DNA of 5,518 bases from NIOZ-UU13 sp035528395 (GTDB lineage: Bacteria > Planctomycetota > Phycisphaerae > Sedimentisphaerales > Anaerobacaceae). Below, one piece after another: positions 1 to 5,116 of this stretch. The stretch lies in the NCBI GenBank assembly GCA_035528395.1, contig DATKYR010000082.1, forward strand, positions 1-5,518, read 5' to 3'. Under the pieces are notes generated by a model, which saw only the letters and a list, made by a program, of their open reading frames with translations, was not told the DNA's origin and made no database searches. The position numbers were made by a program, and so were the translations under genes. The number at the start of each line of letters is the position of its first letter. Position 1 is the first letter of the stretch.

Positions 1-2
1 GC

Positions 3-488
3 AAGGACGGATTGAAAGTTTGGTGCAAAAAGTGCTACCGTGAGTATAGCCACAGACGTTACATGAGAATCAGGGGACCTGTGAAAAAATACTTCGTATA
101 TGGGGAAAGCCATCGGACCATTGATGGCGTGAAGCAGAAACGCTGTACCAAATGCAAAAAGTGGAAAGACGAGAGTAAGTTTGGCAAGGACCGTTACGGC
201 AAAGACGGATTGAGGTATGATTGCAAAGACTGCGTGCGGGCATATATGCGAGAGCGTTACAAGAAAGAGGGGAAGGGCCTGAAAACATATTATAGATATG
301 AAGAGTGCCATCGAGTTGTTGACGGGGTGAAACAAAAGCGATGTTGCAGGTGCAAGAGCTGGAAGACCGAGAGTGACTTTTACAAAGCACACATCAACAA
401 AGACGGATTGGCGGTGTGGTGCAAGGTATGTGCAAATAAAGCCACCAACATGTCTCATAAGAAGCGGCGGACGGCTATAAAAAGCTAA
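3..488 (+). CDS. Triple zinc-ribbon protein, copy A (5' end outside window)
   Basis: Function unknown; probably a nucleic-acid-binding zinc protein. The frame is open to the left edge, and the full-length paralogue at 2649-3191 shows that roughly 60 nt of coding sequence lie upstream, so the TTG at 12 is not the real start. The visible part holds the second half of unit 1 (WCKKC) and two complete units of the form C-x2-C-x22-C-x2-C, spaced exactly 66 residues apart. Units share the core KRCxxCKxWKxESxF...KDGLxxxCKxC and are joined by basic linkers containing ESHRxxDGVKQ. The protein is very Lys/Arg-rich and ends KKRRTAIKS. Similar CxxC...KDGL..WCKxC modules are known from phage and mobile-element proteins, often next to HNH or endonuclease VII domains, but no nuclease motif is present here. 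A TPR gene follows 15 nt downstream. Confidence 0.8.
   Translation, partial: KDGLKVWCKKCYREYSHRRYMRIRGPVKKYFVYGESHRTIDGVKQKRCTKCKKWKDESKFGKDRYGKDGLRYDCKDCVRAYMRERYKKEGKGLKTYYRYEECHRVVDGVKQKRCCRCKSWKTESDFYKAHINKDGLAVWCKVCANKATNMSHKKRRTAIKS
3..488 (+). repeat. Direct repeat, left copy (zinc-ribbon paralogue A)
   Basis: The whole segment aligns with 2706-3191 at a constant offset of 2703 nt, from the window edge to the stop codon, with no net insertion or deletion. Stretches are identical, for example 21-48 with 2724-2751 (28 nt) and 222-266 with 2925-2969 (45 nt). Other stretches differ mostly by substitutions. The left boundary of the repeat is outside the window. Confidence 0.85.
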
Positions 489-503
489 TAAAGAATAGCG
501 AAG

Positions 504-1061
504 ATGAAGATGCGTATTCAGAACAAAAAAACTTTTAAGAGGATACTGCTGGCCACAGCGATGGTTGTCGTTTATTTACTCTTCATAGTATGTAGAGATA
601 AATCCGTTGGCCACTTCAAGCGTGGGACTGCCCTTGCGAAGAAAAGCGAACATGACCAAGCCATCTTATGCTTCGACAAGGCCATTAAGATAAAACCAAG
701 GTTTGCTAAAGCCTACTGCAATAGGGGAATTGCTTATGATGCTAAAGGCGAATGTGACAAGGCTATCTTTGATTTCAACAAGGCCCTTGAGATAAATCCA
801 TGGTTTACCGTGGCCTACTACAATCGTGGGAATGCCTATGAAGCTAAAGGGGAACATAACAGGGCCATCTCAGACTTCACTAAGGCCATTGAGATAGACC
901 CAGGGTTTGCTCCTGCCTACGGCAATCGTGCGATTACCTGCTACAATAAACGAGAATATGACAAAGCGTGGGAGGATGCGCACAAGGCCCAGAGTTTGGG
1001 GTATCAGGTTCACCCAGAAGTTCTCAAGAAGCTTCGTGAAGCTTCAGGAAGAGATAGATGA
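504..1061 (+). CDS. Membrane-anchored tetratricopeptide repeat protein
   Basis: A 185-aa protein with a short basic N-terminus, one hydrophobic segment (about residues 13-29, ending LLFIVC) and then TPR units at about 34-67, 68-101, 102-135 and 136-169. Units 2 and 3 are textbook: AYxNRGxAYxAKGExxxAIxDFxKAxEIxP. Unit 4 is degenerate. TPR arrays are protein-protein interaction scaffolds, so this is most likely a membrane-tethered adaptor with the TPR face outside the cytoplasm, though topology is inferred. Cys30 after the hydrophobic stretch is not in a good lipobox because Val precedes it. The start could be 504 or the in-frame ATG at 510; the Shine-Dalgarno is weak (GCGAAG). The gene lies 15 nt after the zinc-ribbon gene, so the two are probably cotranscribed. 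Its partner cannot be told from the sequence. Confidence 0.85.
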   Translation: MKMRIQNKKTFKRILLATAMVVVYLLFIVCRDKSVGHFKRGTALAKKSEHDQAILCFDKAIKIKPRFAKAYCNRGIAYDAKGECDKAIFDFNKALEINPWFTVAYYNRGNAYEAKGEHNRAISDFTKAIEIDPGFAPAYGNRAITCYNKREYDKAWEDAHKAQSLGYQVHPEVLKKLREASGRDR

Positions 1062-1206
1062 ATTAAGGTAGGCAATCGTTAAAATGGTGCGGTGATATTA
1101 GCGAGAAGTGCTCAATCATACCCCCAAAATTTCTTTTTCGCTTGCAAAACAAATGTATTGTTTTAAGGTATCGATATAGCAATGAGAAGAATCGAAAGGG
1201 TATAAA

Positions 1207-1395
1207 ATGCCGGAAGAAAAAAAATCTCGTATTCCTTGTCAGTGTGGCGAAACTTTTTCGTATGGTGAGGAAGATATCTATGTAAAAGATGATGAGCAAG
1301 ATAGCGGAATCGGTCATGTGAGATGCCCTGTATGTAATGCCGAACACGACATTGGTGTTCTTGACGATGACATTGAGCAAACACATACCATATAA
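1207..1395 (+). CDS. Small acidic zinc-ribbon-like protein (62 aa)
   Basis: Not assignable to a named family. The start is supported by an AAAGGG ribosome-binding site (GAATCGAAAGGG) about 6 nt upstream. The protein has a CQCGE motif near residue 11 and a CPVCN motif near residue 40, a plausible CxC/CxxC four-cysteine zinc site, with an acidic Asp/Glu-rich stretch between them and an acidic C-terminus (LDDDIE). Unlike the zinc-ribbon proteins on either side it is strongly acidic, so it is more likely a protein-binding or folding-type zinc knuckle than a DNA binder. The 145-nt gap upstream holds an AT-rich 7-bp hairpin (1146-1152 with 1158-1164). A hydrophobic reading frame exists on the opposite strand, but it has no matching start signals. 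Confidence 0.6.
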   Translation: MPEEKKSRIPCQCGETFSYGEEDIYVKDDEQDSGIGHVRCPVCNAEHDIGVLDDDIEQTHTI

Positions 1396-1475
1396 GAATC
1401 ACAATAATCAAAGCCCTAAAGAAAATTCACTAAATCTCAAAAAATCTTTTGCAATCCCCACAAGCGCACAAAAGA

Positions 1476-1521
1476 GCCCCCACCTTCTAAGAAAGGTTTG
1501 GAAAAAAAGAAGGGCGGGGGC
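1476..1521. repeat. Imperfect hairpin 1 (GCCCCC/GGGGGC)
   Basis: GCCCCCACCTTCT (1476-1488) pairs with AGAAGGGCGGGGGC (1508-1521): six G/C pairs at the base, one A·C mismatch, one bulged G, and four further pairs. The loop is 19 nt and purine-rich. On the + strand no T-run follows. On the minus strand the stem is followed by only CTCTTTTG, so a Rho-independent terminator is not well supported. Confidence 0.5.
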
Positions 1522-1593
1522 AGAGGTAACTAATATATAATTATCGACCTTTTGTATTTGCGAGTTCAAGAGAAAACAAGAGAAGTGAAGATT

Positions 1594-1668
1594 ATGAAAA
1601 AGTGCCCCTTCCGCTTTAGAGAAAATGGGAGGGAAAGCAGGGGCATGAGGACTAAGATGATATTTTAA
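1594..1668 (+). CDS. Possible 24-aa peptide ORF
   Basis: The ATG at 1594 opens a 24-codon frame beginning MKKCPFRFRENG and ending KMIF. It is preceded by GAGAAGTGAAGAT (1580-1592), the same 13 bases that precede the ATG at 2641 in front of the second zinc-ribbon gene; this is the main reason to list it. It overlaps hairpin 2 completely, so the coding reading may be accidental and the element could instead be structural RNA. No family is recognised. Confidence 0.2.
   Translation: MKKCPFRFRENGRESRGMRTKMIF
1603..1645. repeat. Imperfect hairpin 2 (TGCCCC/GGGGCA)
   Basis: TGCCCC (1603-1608) pairs with GGGGCA (1640-1645); inside it GCTTT (1613-1617) pairs with AAAGC (1634-1638) across an asymmetric internal loop. 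Layout and sequence resemble hairpin 1 at 1476-1521: an A-run, a G[AT]GCCCC left arm, a purine-rich loop and a GGGGCA right arm, with spacing of 127 nt. This suggests two diverged copies of one element. Confidence 0.45.
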
Positions 1669-1747
1669 TTATACAGTTTCTTTTCAACCATCACCGCACC
1701 CAAGCCGAGCATTGCCTTTTAAGCCAATATCCCATAGAATTACGGCT

Positions 1748-1996
1748 ATGGAAAGGGCCGAAATTAAACGTATCGCTGATTATGTCAAAGACCTCGAAGA
1801 AGGTTTGTACGAATGGGATTATCGTGGATTAACTACGCAAGGCCATTTGACCACACTTTACGGCATTATCGAGCAACTGATGCAAGCAGCTTTCGAGGCC
1901 AAAGACCAGCAACTCAAGCCACTACTGGCAACGTTGGAATACAAGGCTCGCAAGTGCAAGGAATGTATTGAGGCAAGGACAGGAGTGAGGAACTGA
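1748..1996 (+). CDS. Small helical protein of unknown function (82 aa)
   Basis: No family recognised. Predicted almost entirely alpha-helical, with charged heptad-like stretches (MERAEIKRIADYVKDLEEG near the start, then IIEQLMQAAFEAKDQ) and a CKECIEA motif near the C-terminus that could be half of a zinc site. The ATG at 1748 is chosen over an in-frame TTG at 1712 because the 12 extra residues look unstructured; neither start has a good ribosome-binding site, so the start is uncertain. It ends 6 nt before the HTH-repeat gene, which strongly suggests one transcript and possibly a small partner protein for it. Confidence 0.6.
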   Translation: MERAEIKRIADYVKDLEEGLYEWDYRGLTTQGHLTTLYGIIEQLMQAAFEAKDQQLKPLLATLEYKARKCKECIEARTGVRN

Positions 1997-2002
1997 GGAA
2001 CA

Positions 2003-2611
2003 ATGGCAAAGAGCAAGAAACAAAAAGGGGTTGCATGGTCTAAAGATGAAGTGAAGCTGCTAAAGAAACTTTTCCCACGTGGAAGAGCAAGGGAAATAGC
2101 TAACCAAACTGGGCGGTCTTTGGCAGCAGTAAGGCAAAAAGCATATAGCATGCGGATTAAAACAAGAGAACAGAGCCTCTGGTCAGCCACTGAAATCAGA
2201 CTGCTCAAGAAACTTTACCCAAGTGAGAACACGCAAAGCATAGCTGGTAAACTTGGGCGGTCTCGGATTTCGATAAAGCAAAAAGCATGTAACATCGGCC
2301 TTAAAAAAGCAGCAACAGCTCCCGTTTGCGTTTGGTCAAGACAAGAGGAAGCCCTGCTTATGAAGATGTATCCAGGTAATAGCGTATCGGATATAGCGAA
2401 CCAACTTGGACGGAGTGTCTGGTCGGTAGCACGCAAAGCACGTAAATTGGGACTTAGAAAATCGAAGCCTGTCTGGTCGAAGAGAGAGCTGAACCTACTG
2501 AAGAAATTATATCCGAGTAGAACGGCACAGCAAATAGCCGACCAGATTGGAAGATCGGTACAAGCGACAAGATTGAGAATAACCAAGTTGGGCCTAAAGA
2601 AAAGAAAGTAA
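2003..2611 (+). CDS. Four-repeat Myb/SANT-like helix-turn-helix protein
   Basis: A 202-aa, strongly basic protein made of four tandem units starting at W12, W60, W111 and W158, spaced 47-51 residues. The consensus is WSxxExxLLKKLYPxxxxxxIAxxxGRSxxxxxxKAxxLGLKK. A leading Trp, a hydrophobic first helix, then IA-x3-GRS before a basic recognition helix is the pattern of homeodomain-like HTH folds (Myb/SANT or GcrA-type), seen as single or double units in many phage and bacterial proteins. Four units in a row with short basic linkers suggest recognition of a long or repeated DNA site. No catalytic or ligand domain is present, so it is a DNA binder whose role (regulator or architectural protein) is unknown. 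The ribosome-binding site is GAGG, 4 nt from the ATG. It lies 6 nt after the upstream small gene. Confidence 0.85.
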   Translation: MAKSKKQKGVAWSKDEVKLLKKLFPRGRAREIANQTGRSLAAVRQKAYSMRIKTREQSLWSATEIRLLKKLYPSENTQSIAGKLGRSRISIKQKACNIGLKKAATAPVCVWSRQEEALLMKMYPGNSVSDIANQLGRSVWSVARKARKLGLRKSKPVWSKRELNLLKKLYPSRTAQQIADQIGRSVQATRLRITKLGLKKRK

Positions 2612-2629
2612 AAGGCAAAGATGTAAACT

Positions 2630-2643
2630 GAGAAGTGAAGATG
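2630..2643 (+). promoter_or_regulatory. Ancestral translation start of zinc-ribbon gene B
   Basis: GAGAAGTGAAG followed by ATG at 2641, the same initiation context as at 1580-1596. Reading from this ATG gives MKRC, exactly the start expected for a zinc-ribbon unit, but the frame then shifts and stops at 2716-2718 after 25 codons. See the frameshift finding. Confidence 0.5.
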
Positions 2644-2648
2644 AAGCG

Positions 2649-3191
2649 ATGCCCAAATGCAAAAAGTGGAAAGACGAGAGCGAGTTTAGCATACATCGCA
2701 AGAACAAAGATGGGCTGAGGGATTGGTGCAAAAAGTGCTACCGTGAGTATAAACGCAGATATTTAAGGAGAAATAGAAGTAATGTGAAAAAACACCTCGT
2801 ATATGAGGAGAGCCATCGGACCATTGATGGCTTGGAACAGAAACGCTGTAACAAATGCAGAAAGTGGAAAAATGAGAGTAAGTTTGGCAAGGATGGTAAG
2901 AACAAAGACGGATTGAAATATTGGTGCAAAGACTGCGTGCGGGCATATATGCGAGAGCGTTACAAGAAACAGGGAAAGGGCCTGAAGACATATTATCGAT
3001 ATGAGGAGAGCCATCGAGTTGTTGACGGGGTGAAACAAAAGCGATGTAGAGGGTGCAAGAGGTGGAAGGCCGAGAGTGAGTTCTACAAAAACAGGTCGTG
3101 TAAAGACGGCTTGAAGTTCCTGTGCAAGGAATGTTCAAAGAAAGCTAACCGAAAGTCTTATAAGAAGCGGCGGTTGGCTGTGCGGAACTAA
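2649..3191 (+). CDS. Triple zinc-ribbon protein, copy B (start altered by a lost base)
   Basis: A 180-aa basic protein, paralogue of the truncated gene at the left edge and of the same unknown, probably nucleic-acid-binding, function. It has three units at 66-residue spacing. Units 2 and 3 are complete C-x2-C-x22-C-x2-C (KRCNKC...WCKDC and KRCRGC...LCKEC). Unit 1 has only three ligands, because the protein as read begins MPKCKKWKDES instead of KRCxKCKKWKDES. The missing Cys is encoded just upstream in another frame (ATG at 2641), implying a one-base deletion near 2653 or a sequencing error. Linkers carry ESHRxxDGxxQ. The C-terminus is KKRRLAVRN, matching KKRRTAIKS in copy A. No nuclease motif. 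It sits 37 nt after the HTH-repeat gene and may share its transcript. Confidence 0.75.
   Translation: MPKCKKWKDESEFSIHRKNKDGLRDWCKKCYREYKRRYLRRNRSNVKKHLVYEESHRTIDGLEQKRCNKCRKWKNESKFGKDGKNKDGLKYWCKDCVRAYMRERYKKQGKGLKTYYRYEESHRVVDGVKQKRCRGCKRWKAESEFYKNRSCKDGLKFLCKECSKKANRKSYKKRRLAVRN
2706..3191 (+). repeat. Direct repeat, right copy (zinc-ribbon paralogue B)
   Basis: Counterpart of 3-488 at an offset of exactly 2703 nt, up to and including the stop codon. Similarity does not visibly continue past the stop (compare 489-503 with 3192-3206), so the right boundary coincides with the gene end. Confidence 0.85.
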
Positions 3192-3247
3192 GGAGCCGAG
3201 ACCAAAGTATCCAGCCATTTTTTCTTTGAAAAATAGGCAATTATGGC

Positions 3248-3277
3248 TTGACACCGCAGGAGCGATGGTTGTACAAT
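3248..3277 (+). promoter_or_regulatory. Strong sigma-70-like promoter for the PEP-CTERM gene
   Basis: TTGACA (3248-3253), an 18-nt spacer, then TACAAT (3272-3277). The -35 is a perfect consensus and the -10 has one mismatch. Transcription would start near 3284 and give a leader of about 210-230 nt before the PEP-CTERM start. It lies just after the left-hand gene run, so it marks the boundary between the two halves. Confidence 0.6.
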
Positions 3278-3283
3278 TATCTT

Positions 3284-3511
3284 ATCGCGAGAGTTTCTAA
3301 TAAATGGATAGTCTTTGCATAGAGCTTTTTGATATATTATTTATTAGAGCACTTTCGCAGGGCTGAGGGTATCTCGCTTTTTCCTCTCCCTCCGCACCTC
3401 AGCCCTGCTTCCTTCATATGGATTGGATTTGGGGCCTTGTTTTTCCGGCTTCGGAAGCCAAATGGAGTGAACGGTGTTCTAAAAGAGAGGACATACATGG
3501 AGGACGTAATC
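3284..3511 (+). other. Structured 5' leader of the PEP-CTERM gene
   Basis: About 230 nt without a credible gene: the reading frame is open from 3329, but the extra N-terminal residues do not look like a signal peptide. The leader holds a perfect 12-bp hairpin (3357-3408), a small GGCTT/AAGCC hairpin (3447-3451 with 3455-3459, loop CGG), and two Shine-Dalgarno candidates (GAGAGG before ATG 3497, GGAGG before ATG 3512). I recognise no known riboswitch consensus. Confidence 0.45.
3357..3408. repeat. Perfect 12-bp inverted repeat in the leader
   Basis: GCAGGGCTGAGG (3357-3368) is fully complementary to CCTCAGCCCTGC (3397-3408), with a 28-nt pyrimidine-rich loop. It is followed by TTCCTTCAT rather than a T-run, so it is not a classic terminator. 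Its place between the promoter and the start codon suggests a role in mRNA stability or leader regulation, or a Rho- or protein-dependent attenuator. Confidence 0.6.
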
Positions 3512-4189
3512 ATGGATGAGGATTCCCACATCAAACGGGCGGTTACACAGCGCTTGGTAAAGGGACTTGGCATTGGTGGTTTGGCTATTGTGGCATCTCT
3601 TGGATTAGCCAGCAGAGTTCATGCAACATATTTTAATTTGGACTATGCTCCTGCTTATGCTGAGCGCTATACTGCTGGGGATTATCTTGATAGAGGTTGG
3701 TACTATCTCTTGGATGATGGACAGTATTACTACCTTGATAAAGGACAGTATAATTTGATGGGAGAATTGGGCTATCTGTTGGGGCATCCTTGTTATCCAA
3801 AGCTGTATGAAAGAGATTTAGATCAGGCGGTTGGATTTACTAATAGAGTAAATACTGGTTGGTTTAGTTTCGGTGGTGGTCAAGTTCCAATCAGTGAGTA
3901 TGCCGTATGGAGTTACCATTTCGATGCGGGGGATTACATCGACAGAGTGCGGTATTATTACTTAGATAATGGACGATACTATTATCTTGATAGAAGGCAA
4001 TACAATTTGTTAGGAGGATTGGGCTATTCGTTTGGACGTCCTTACTATCAGAAATGGTACAATTGGAGCTATTATCAGTCCACGGGTCAATGTGCTATTC
4101 CAGAACCTTCCACAATTGGATTTCTGGGACTTGGAGCCTTAGGAGTTTTGGTTTTAAGAAACAAGAGAAGGATTGGAGGAGCAACCTAA
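3512..4189 (+). CDS. Tyr-rich PEP-CTERM sorted surface protein
   Basis: A 225-aa exported protein with a complete PEP-CTERM tail: PEPS at 197-200, hydrophobic helix to about 215 (IGFLGLGALGVLVL), then basic RNKRR. In PEP-CTERM systems this tail is cut by an exosortase near the PEP motif and the protein is delivered to the surface or the exopolysaccharide matrix. The N-terminus is a signal peptide with hydrophobic core GLAIVASLGLA and a likely cut after VHA (residue 38). The body has two 45-residue Tyr-rich repeats (55-99 and 139-183, 29 of 45 identical) with the core YYYLD. The ATG at 3512 has GGAGG 8 nt upstream; ATG 3497 (GAGAGG upstream) would add five residues. No catalytic residues are seen, so a structural or matrix role is likely. 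The exosortase gene is not in this window. Confidence 0.85.
   Translation: MDEDSHIKRAVTQRLVKGLGIGGLAIVASLGLASRVHATYFNLDYAPAYAERYTAGDYLDRGWYYLLDDGQYYYLDKGQYNLMGELGYLLGHPCYPKLYERDLDQAVGFTNRVNTGWFSFGGGQVPISEYAVWSYHFDAGDYIDRVRYYYLDNGRYYYLDRRQYNLLGGLGYSFGRPYYQKWYNWSYYQSTGQCAIPEPSTIGFLGLGALGVLVLRNKRRIGGAT
3674..3808 (+). repeat. Tyr-rich repeat unit 1 of the PEP-CTERM protein
   Basis: Encodes residues 55-99, AGDYLDRGWYY through PKLY, with the core GQYYYLDKGQYNL. The second unit begins 84 residues (252 nt) later. Confidence 0.8.
3926..4060 (+). repeat. Tyr-rich repeat unit 2 of the PEP-CTERM protein
   Basis: Encodes residues 139-183, AGDYIDRVRYYY through QKWY, with the core GRYYYLDRRQYNL. It matches unit 1 without gaps at 29 of 45 positions. 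Confidence 0.8.
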
Positions 4190-4205
4190 ACTTGTTAGCG
4201 TTTTT

Positions 4206-5024
4206 TCAGTAGTCCTTAAACCTTCTCATCCATTGTGGCCAGTCGGACGATTGAACCCCGCCGGCTGTGGTCCAGGGACCGGCTGTGTTGTATCGACGGC
4301 TCCACTTGAGCGTGAACAACTCTTTGAGCCCCACTCTTCTGACAGTATAGTCCACAAAAGCGCCGTTTATGAATCCATCGTGGCGGTTGATGCAAAAACG
4401 GTTCATTGCATTTGCGTCACTTGCCCATCTGTCTCCATCGTAGCTCGGGGGGGTATTGGTATGCTCTGGCCAGCCGCAAAAGAACCAGCCGTCCAGAAAC
4501 ATCGGTATATTAGATCCACCCTTGACATTAGGAGTTCTCCAGTAATAATCAGCCGGCTTTCCGTACAATGGGTCGCTCCCTGGCACATAAAGGTAGCCAT
4601 TTATCCCGTAGCTGCCGTACGTACCGACTGGCCCCCACTCTTCGTTTGGCGTCATACCGATCTTGCCCCATGATGTAAATTTGTCGCCACCTACTACAAG
4701 TGTGCTAGCGGACCCGGGCGGGTACGGGACTTTAATTTTTGTCGCCATCGGGCAGACCCGTATCTTCTCCTCCCGATAGTAGTAGTCGTACAGGACATTT
4801 ATCCAACGACCGCCCGACTGCGTGCGTCTGGGAAAGAAGCCGTTGTTGTCCTCGGTATACATTGCAAAGATAGTGGCCCATTCTTTGAGGTGAGCCTGGC
4901 AAATAACCGATTTTGCTTGTTTCTTTACCCGCTGCAGCGCTGGCATCAATATTGCCATCAATAAAGCTATGATAGCAATAACGACCAACAGCTCTATTAA
5001 AGTAAAGCCATTTGCTCTGCGCAT
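4206..5024 (-). CDS. Prepilin-like H-x9-D protein with N-methylation signal
   Basis: A 272-aa protein with a type IV prepilin / type II pseudopilin leader: MRRANG, then FTLIELLVVIAIIALLMAIL. Prepilin peptidase would cut between Gly6 and Phe7 and methylate Phe; the required Glu is E11 (+5). After the helix come Cys42 and a TEDNNGFFP segment, then a Trp/Tyr/Gly-rich body. R-H-DGFINGAFV-D-Y (H215, D225) fits the H-x9-DG motif of this family, with Tyr in place of the usual Gly. The tail WPQWMRRFKDY resembles that of many planctomycete relatives. These proteins are very numerous in Planctomycetota and related phyla; their individual roles are mostly unknown. The start has AGAAGGG upstream. It converges with the PEP-CTERM gene, 16 nt apart, with no clear terminator between them. 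Confidence 0.9.
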   Translation of the reverse strand: MRRANGFTLIELLVVIAIIALLMAILMPALQRVKKQAKSVICQAHLKEWATIFAMYTEDNNGFFPRRTQSGGRWINVLYDYYYREEKIRVCPMATKIKVPYPPGSASTLVVGGDKFTSWGKIGMTPNEEWGPVGTYGSYGINGYLYVPGSDPLYGKPADYYWRTPNVKGGSNIPMFLDGWFFCGWPEHTNTPPSYDGDRWASDANAMNRFCINRHDGFINGAFVDYTVRRVGLKELFTLKWSRRYNTAGPWTTAGGVQSSDWPQWMRRFKDY

Positions 5025-5036
5025 AACTTTTGCCCT

Positions 5037-5051
5037 TCTCTTTCAAAGAGA
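5037..5051. repeat. 15-nt palindrome in the prepilin leader
   Basis: TCTCTTT-C-AAAGAGA, perfect seven-base arms around one base, 13 nt before the prepilin start codon on the minus strand and next to its ribosome-binding site. It could be a small repressor operator; as RNA the one-base loop is too tight for all seven pairs. Confidence 0.35.
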
Positions 5052-5086
5052 GATAATTAGTTTCGCTGGTATGTTTGTCTGCCATA

Positions 5087-5116
5087 ATTATAACACAATC
5101 AATCGTGGTAAAGCAA
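5087..5116 (-). promoter_or_regulatory. Sigma-70-like promoter of the prepilin gene
   Basis: Read on the minus strand: TTGCTT (5116-5111), an 18-nt spacer, and a perfect TATAAT (5092-5087). Transcription would start near 5080, giving a leader of about 55 nt that contains the 5037-5051 palindrome. Confidence 0.55.

Larger units (their letters stand above)
1396..1747. other. Gene-poor stretch with two look-alike hairpins
   Basis: No convincing protein gene. The forward frame that spans 1337-1540 overlaps the small zinc gene and looks compositionally random. The stretch is A/T-rich apart from two G/C-rich hairpins (1476-1521 and 1603-1645) and a possible 24-codon ORF at 1594. Confidence 0.6.

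Noticed and set aside
3..488. HNH or endonuclease VII-type nuclease assignment for the zinc-ribbon proteins
   Set aside because: The zinc modules resemble those next to such nucleases, but neither copy shows the His/Asn catalytic motif; they are zinc ribbons and basic linkers only.
1063..1411. Two hydrophobic reverse-strand frames over the small zinc-ribbon gene
   Set aside because: Rich in Phe/Ile/His as expected from antisense of an acidic, A-rich gene; no start signal. The forward 62-aa frame has a good ribosome-binding site and a Cys pattern.
2686..3138. 150-aa reverse-strand frame
   Set aside because: Antisense shadow of zinc-ribbon gene B; the matching shadow on copy A (70-390) arises from the same repeated codons.
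3243..3257. Sigma-54 promoter (TGG...GC) upstream of the PEP-CTERM gene
   Set aside because: The GG-to-GC spacing is 9 rather than 10 nt and the bases overlap a much better TTGACA/TACAAT sigma-70 pair.
4190..4205. Terminator between the convergent genes
   Set aside because: There is a T-run (4200-4206) but no G/C stem in front of it in either direction; only a 4-bp AAAC/GTTT pairing is possible.
4173..4673. 166-aa forward reading frame
   Set aside because: It lies antisense to the well-supported prepilin-like gene, has no ribosome-binding site and its product is low-complexity antisense translation.
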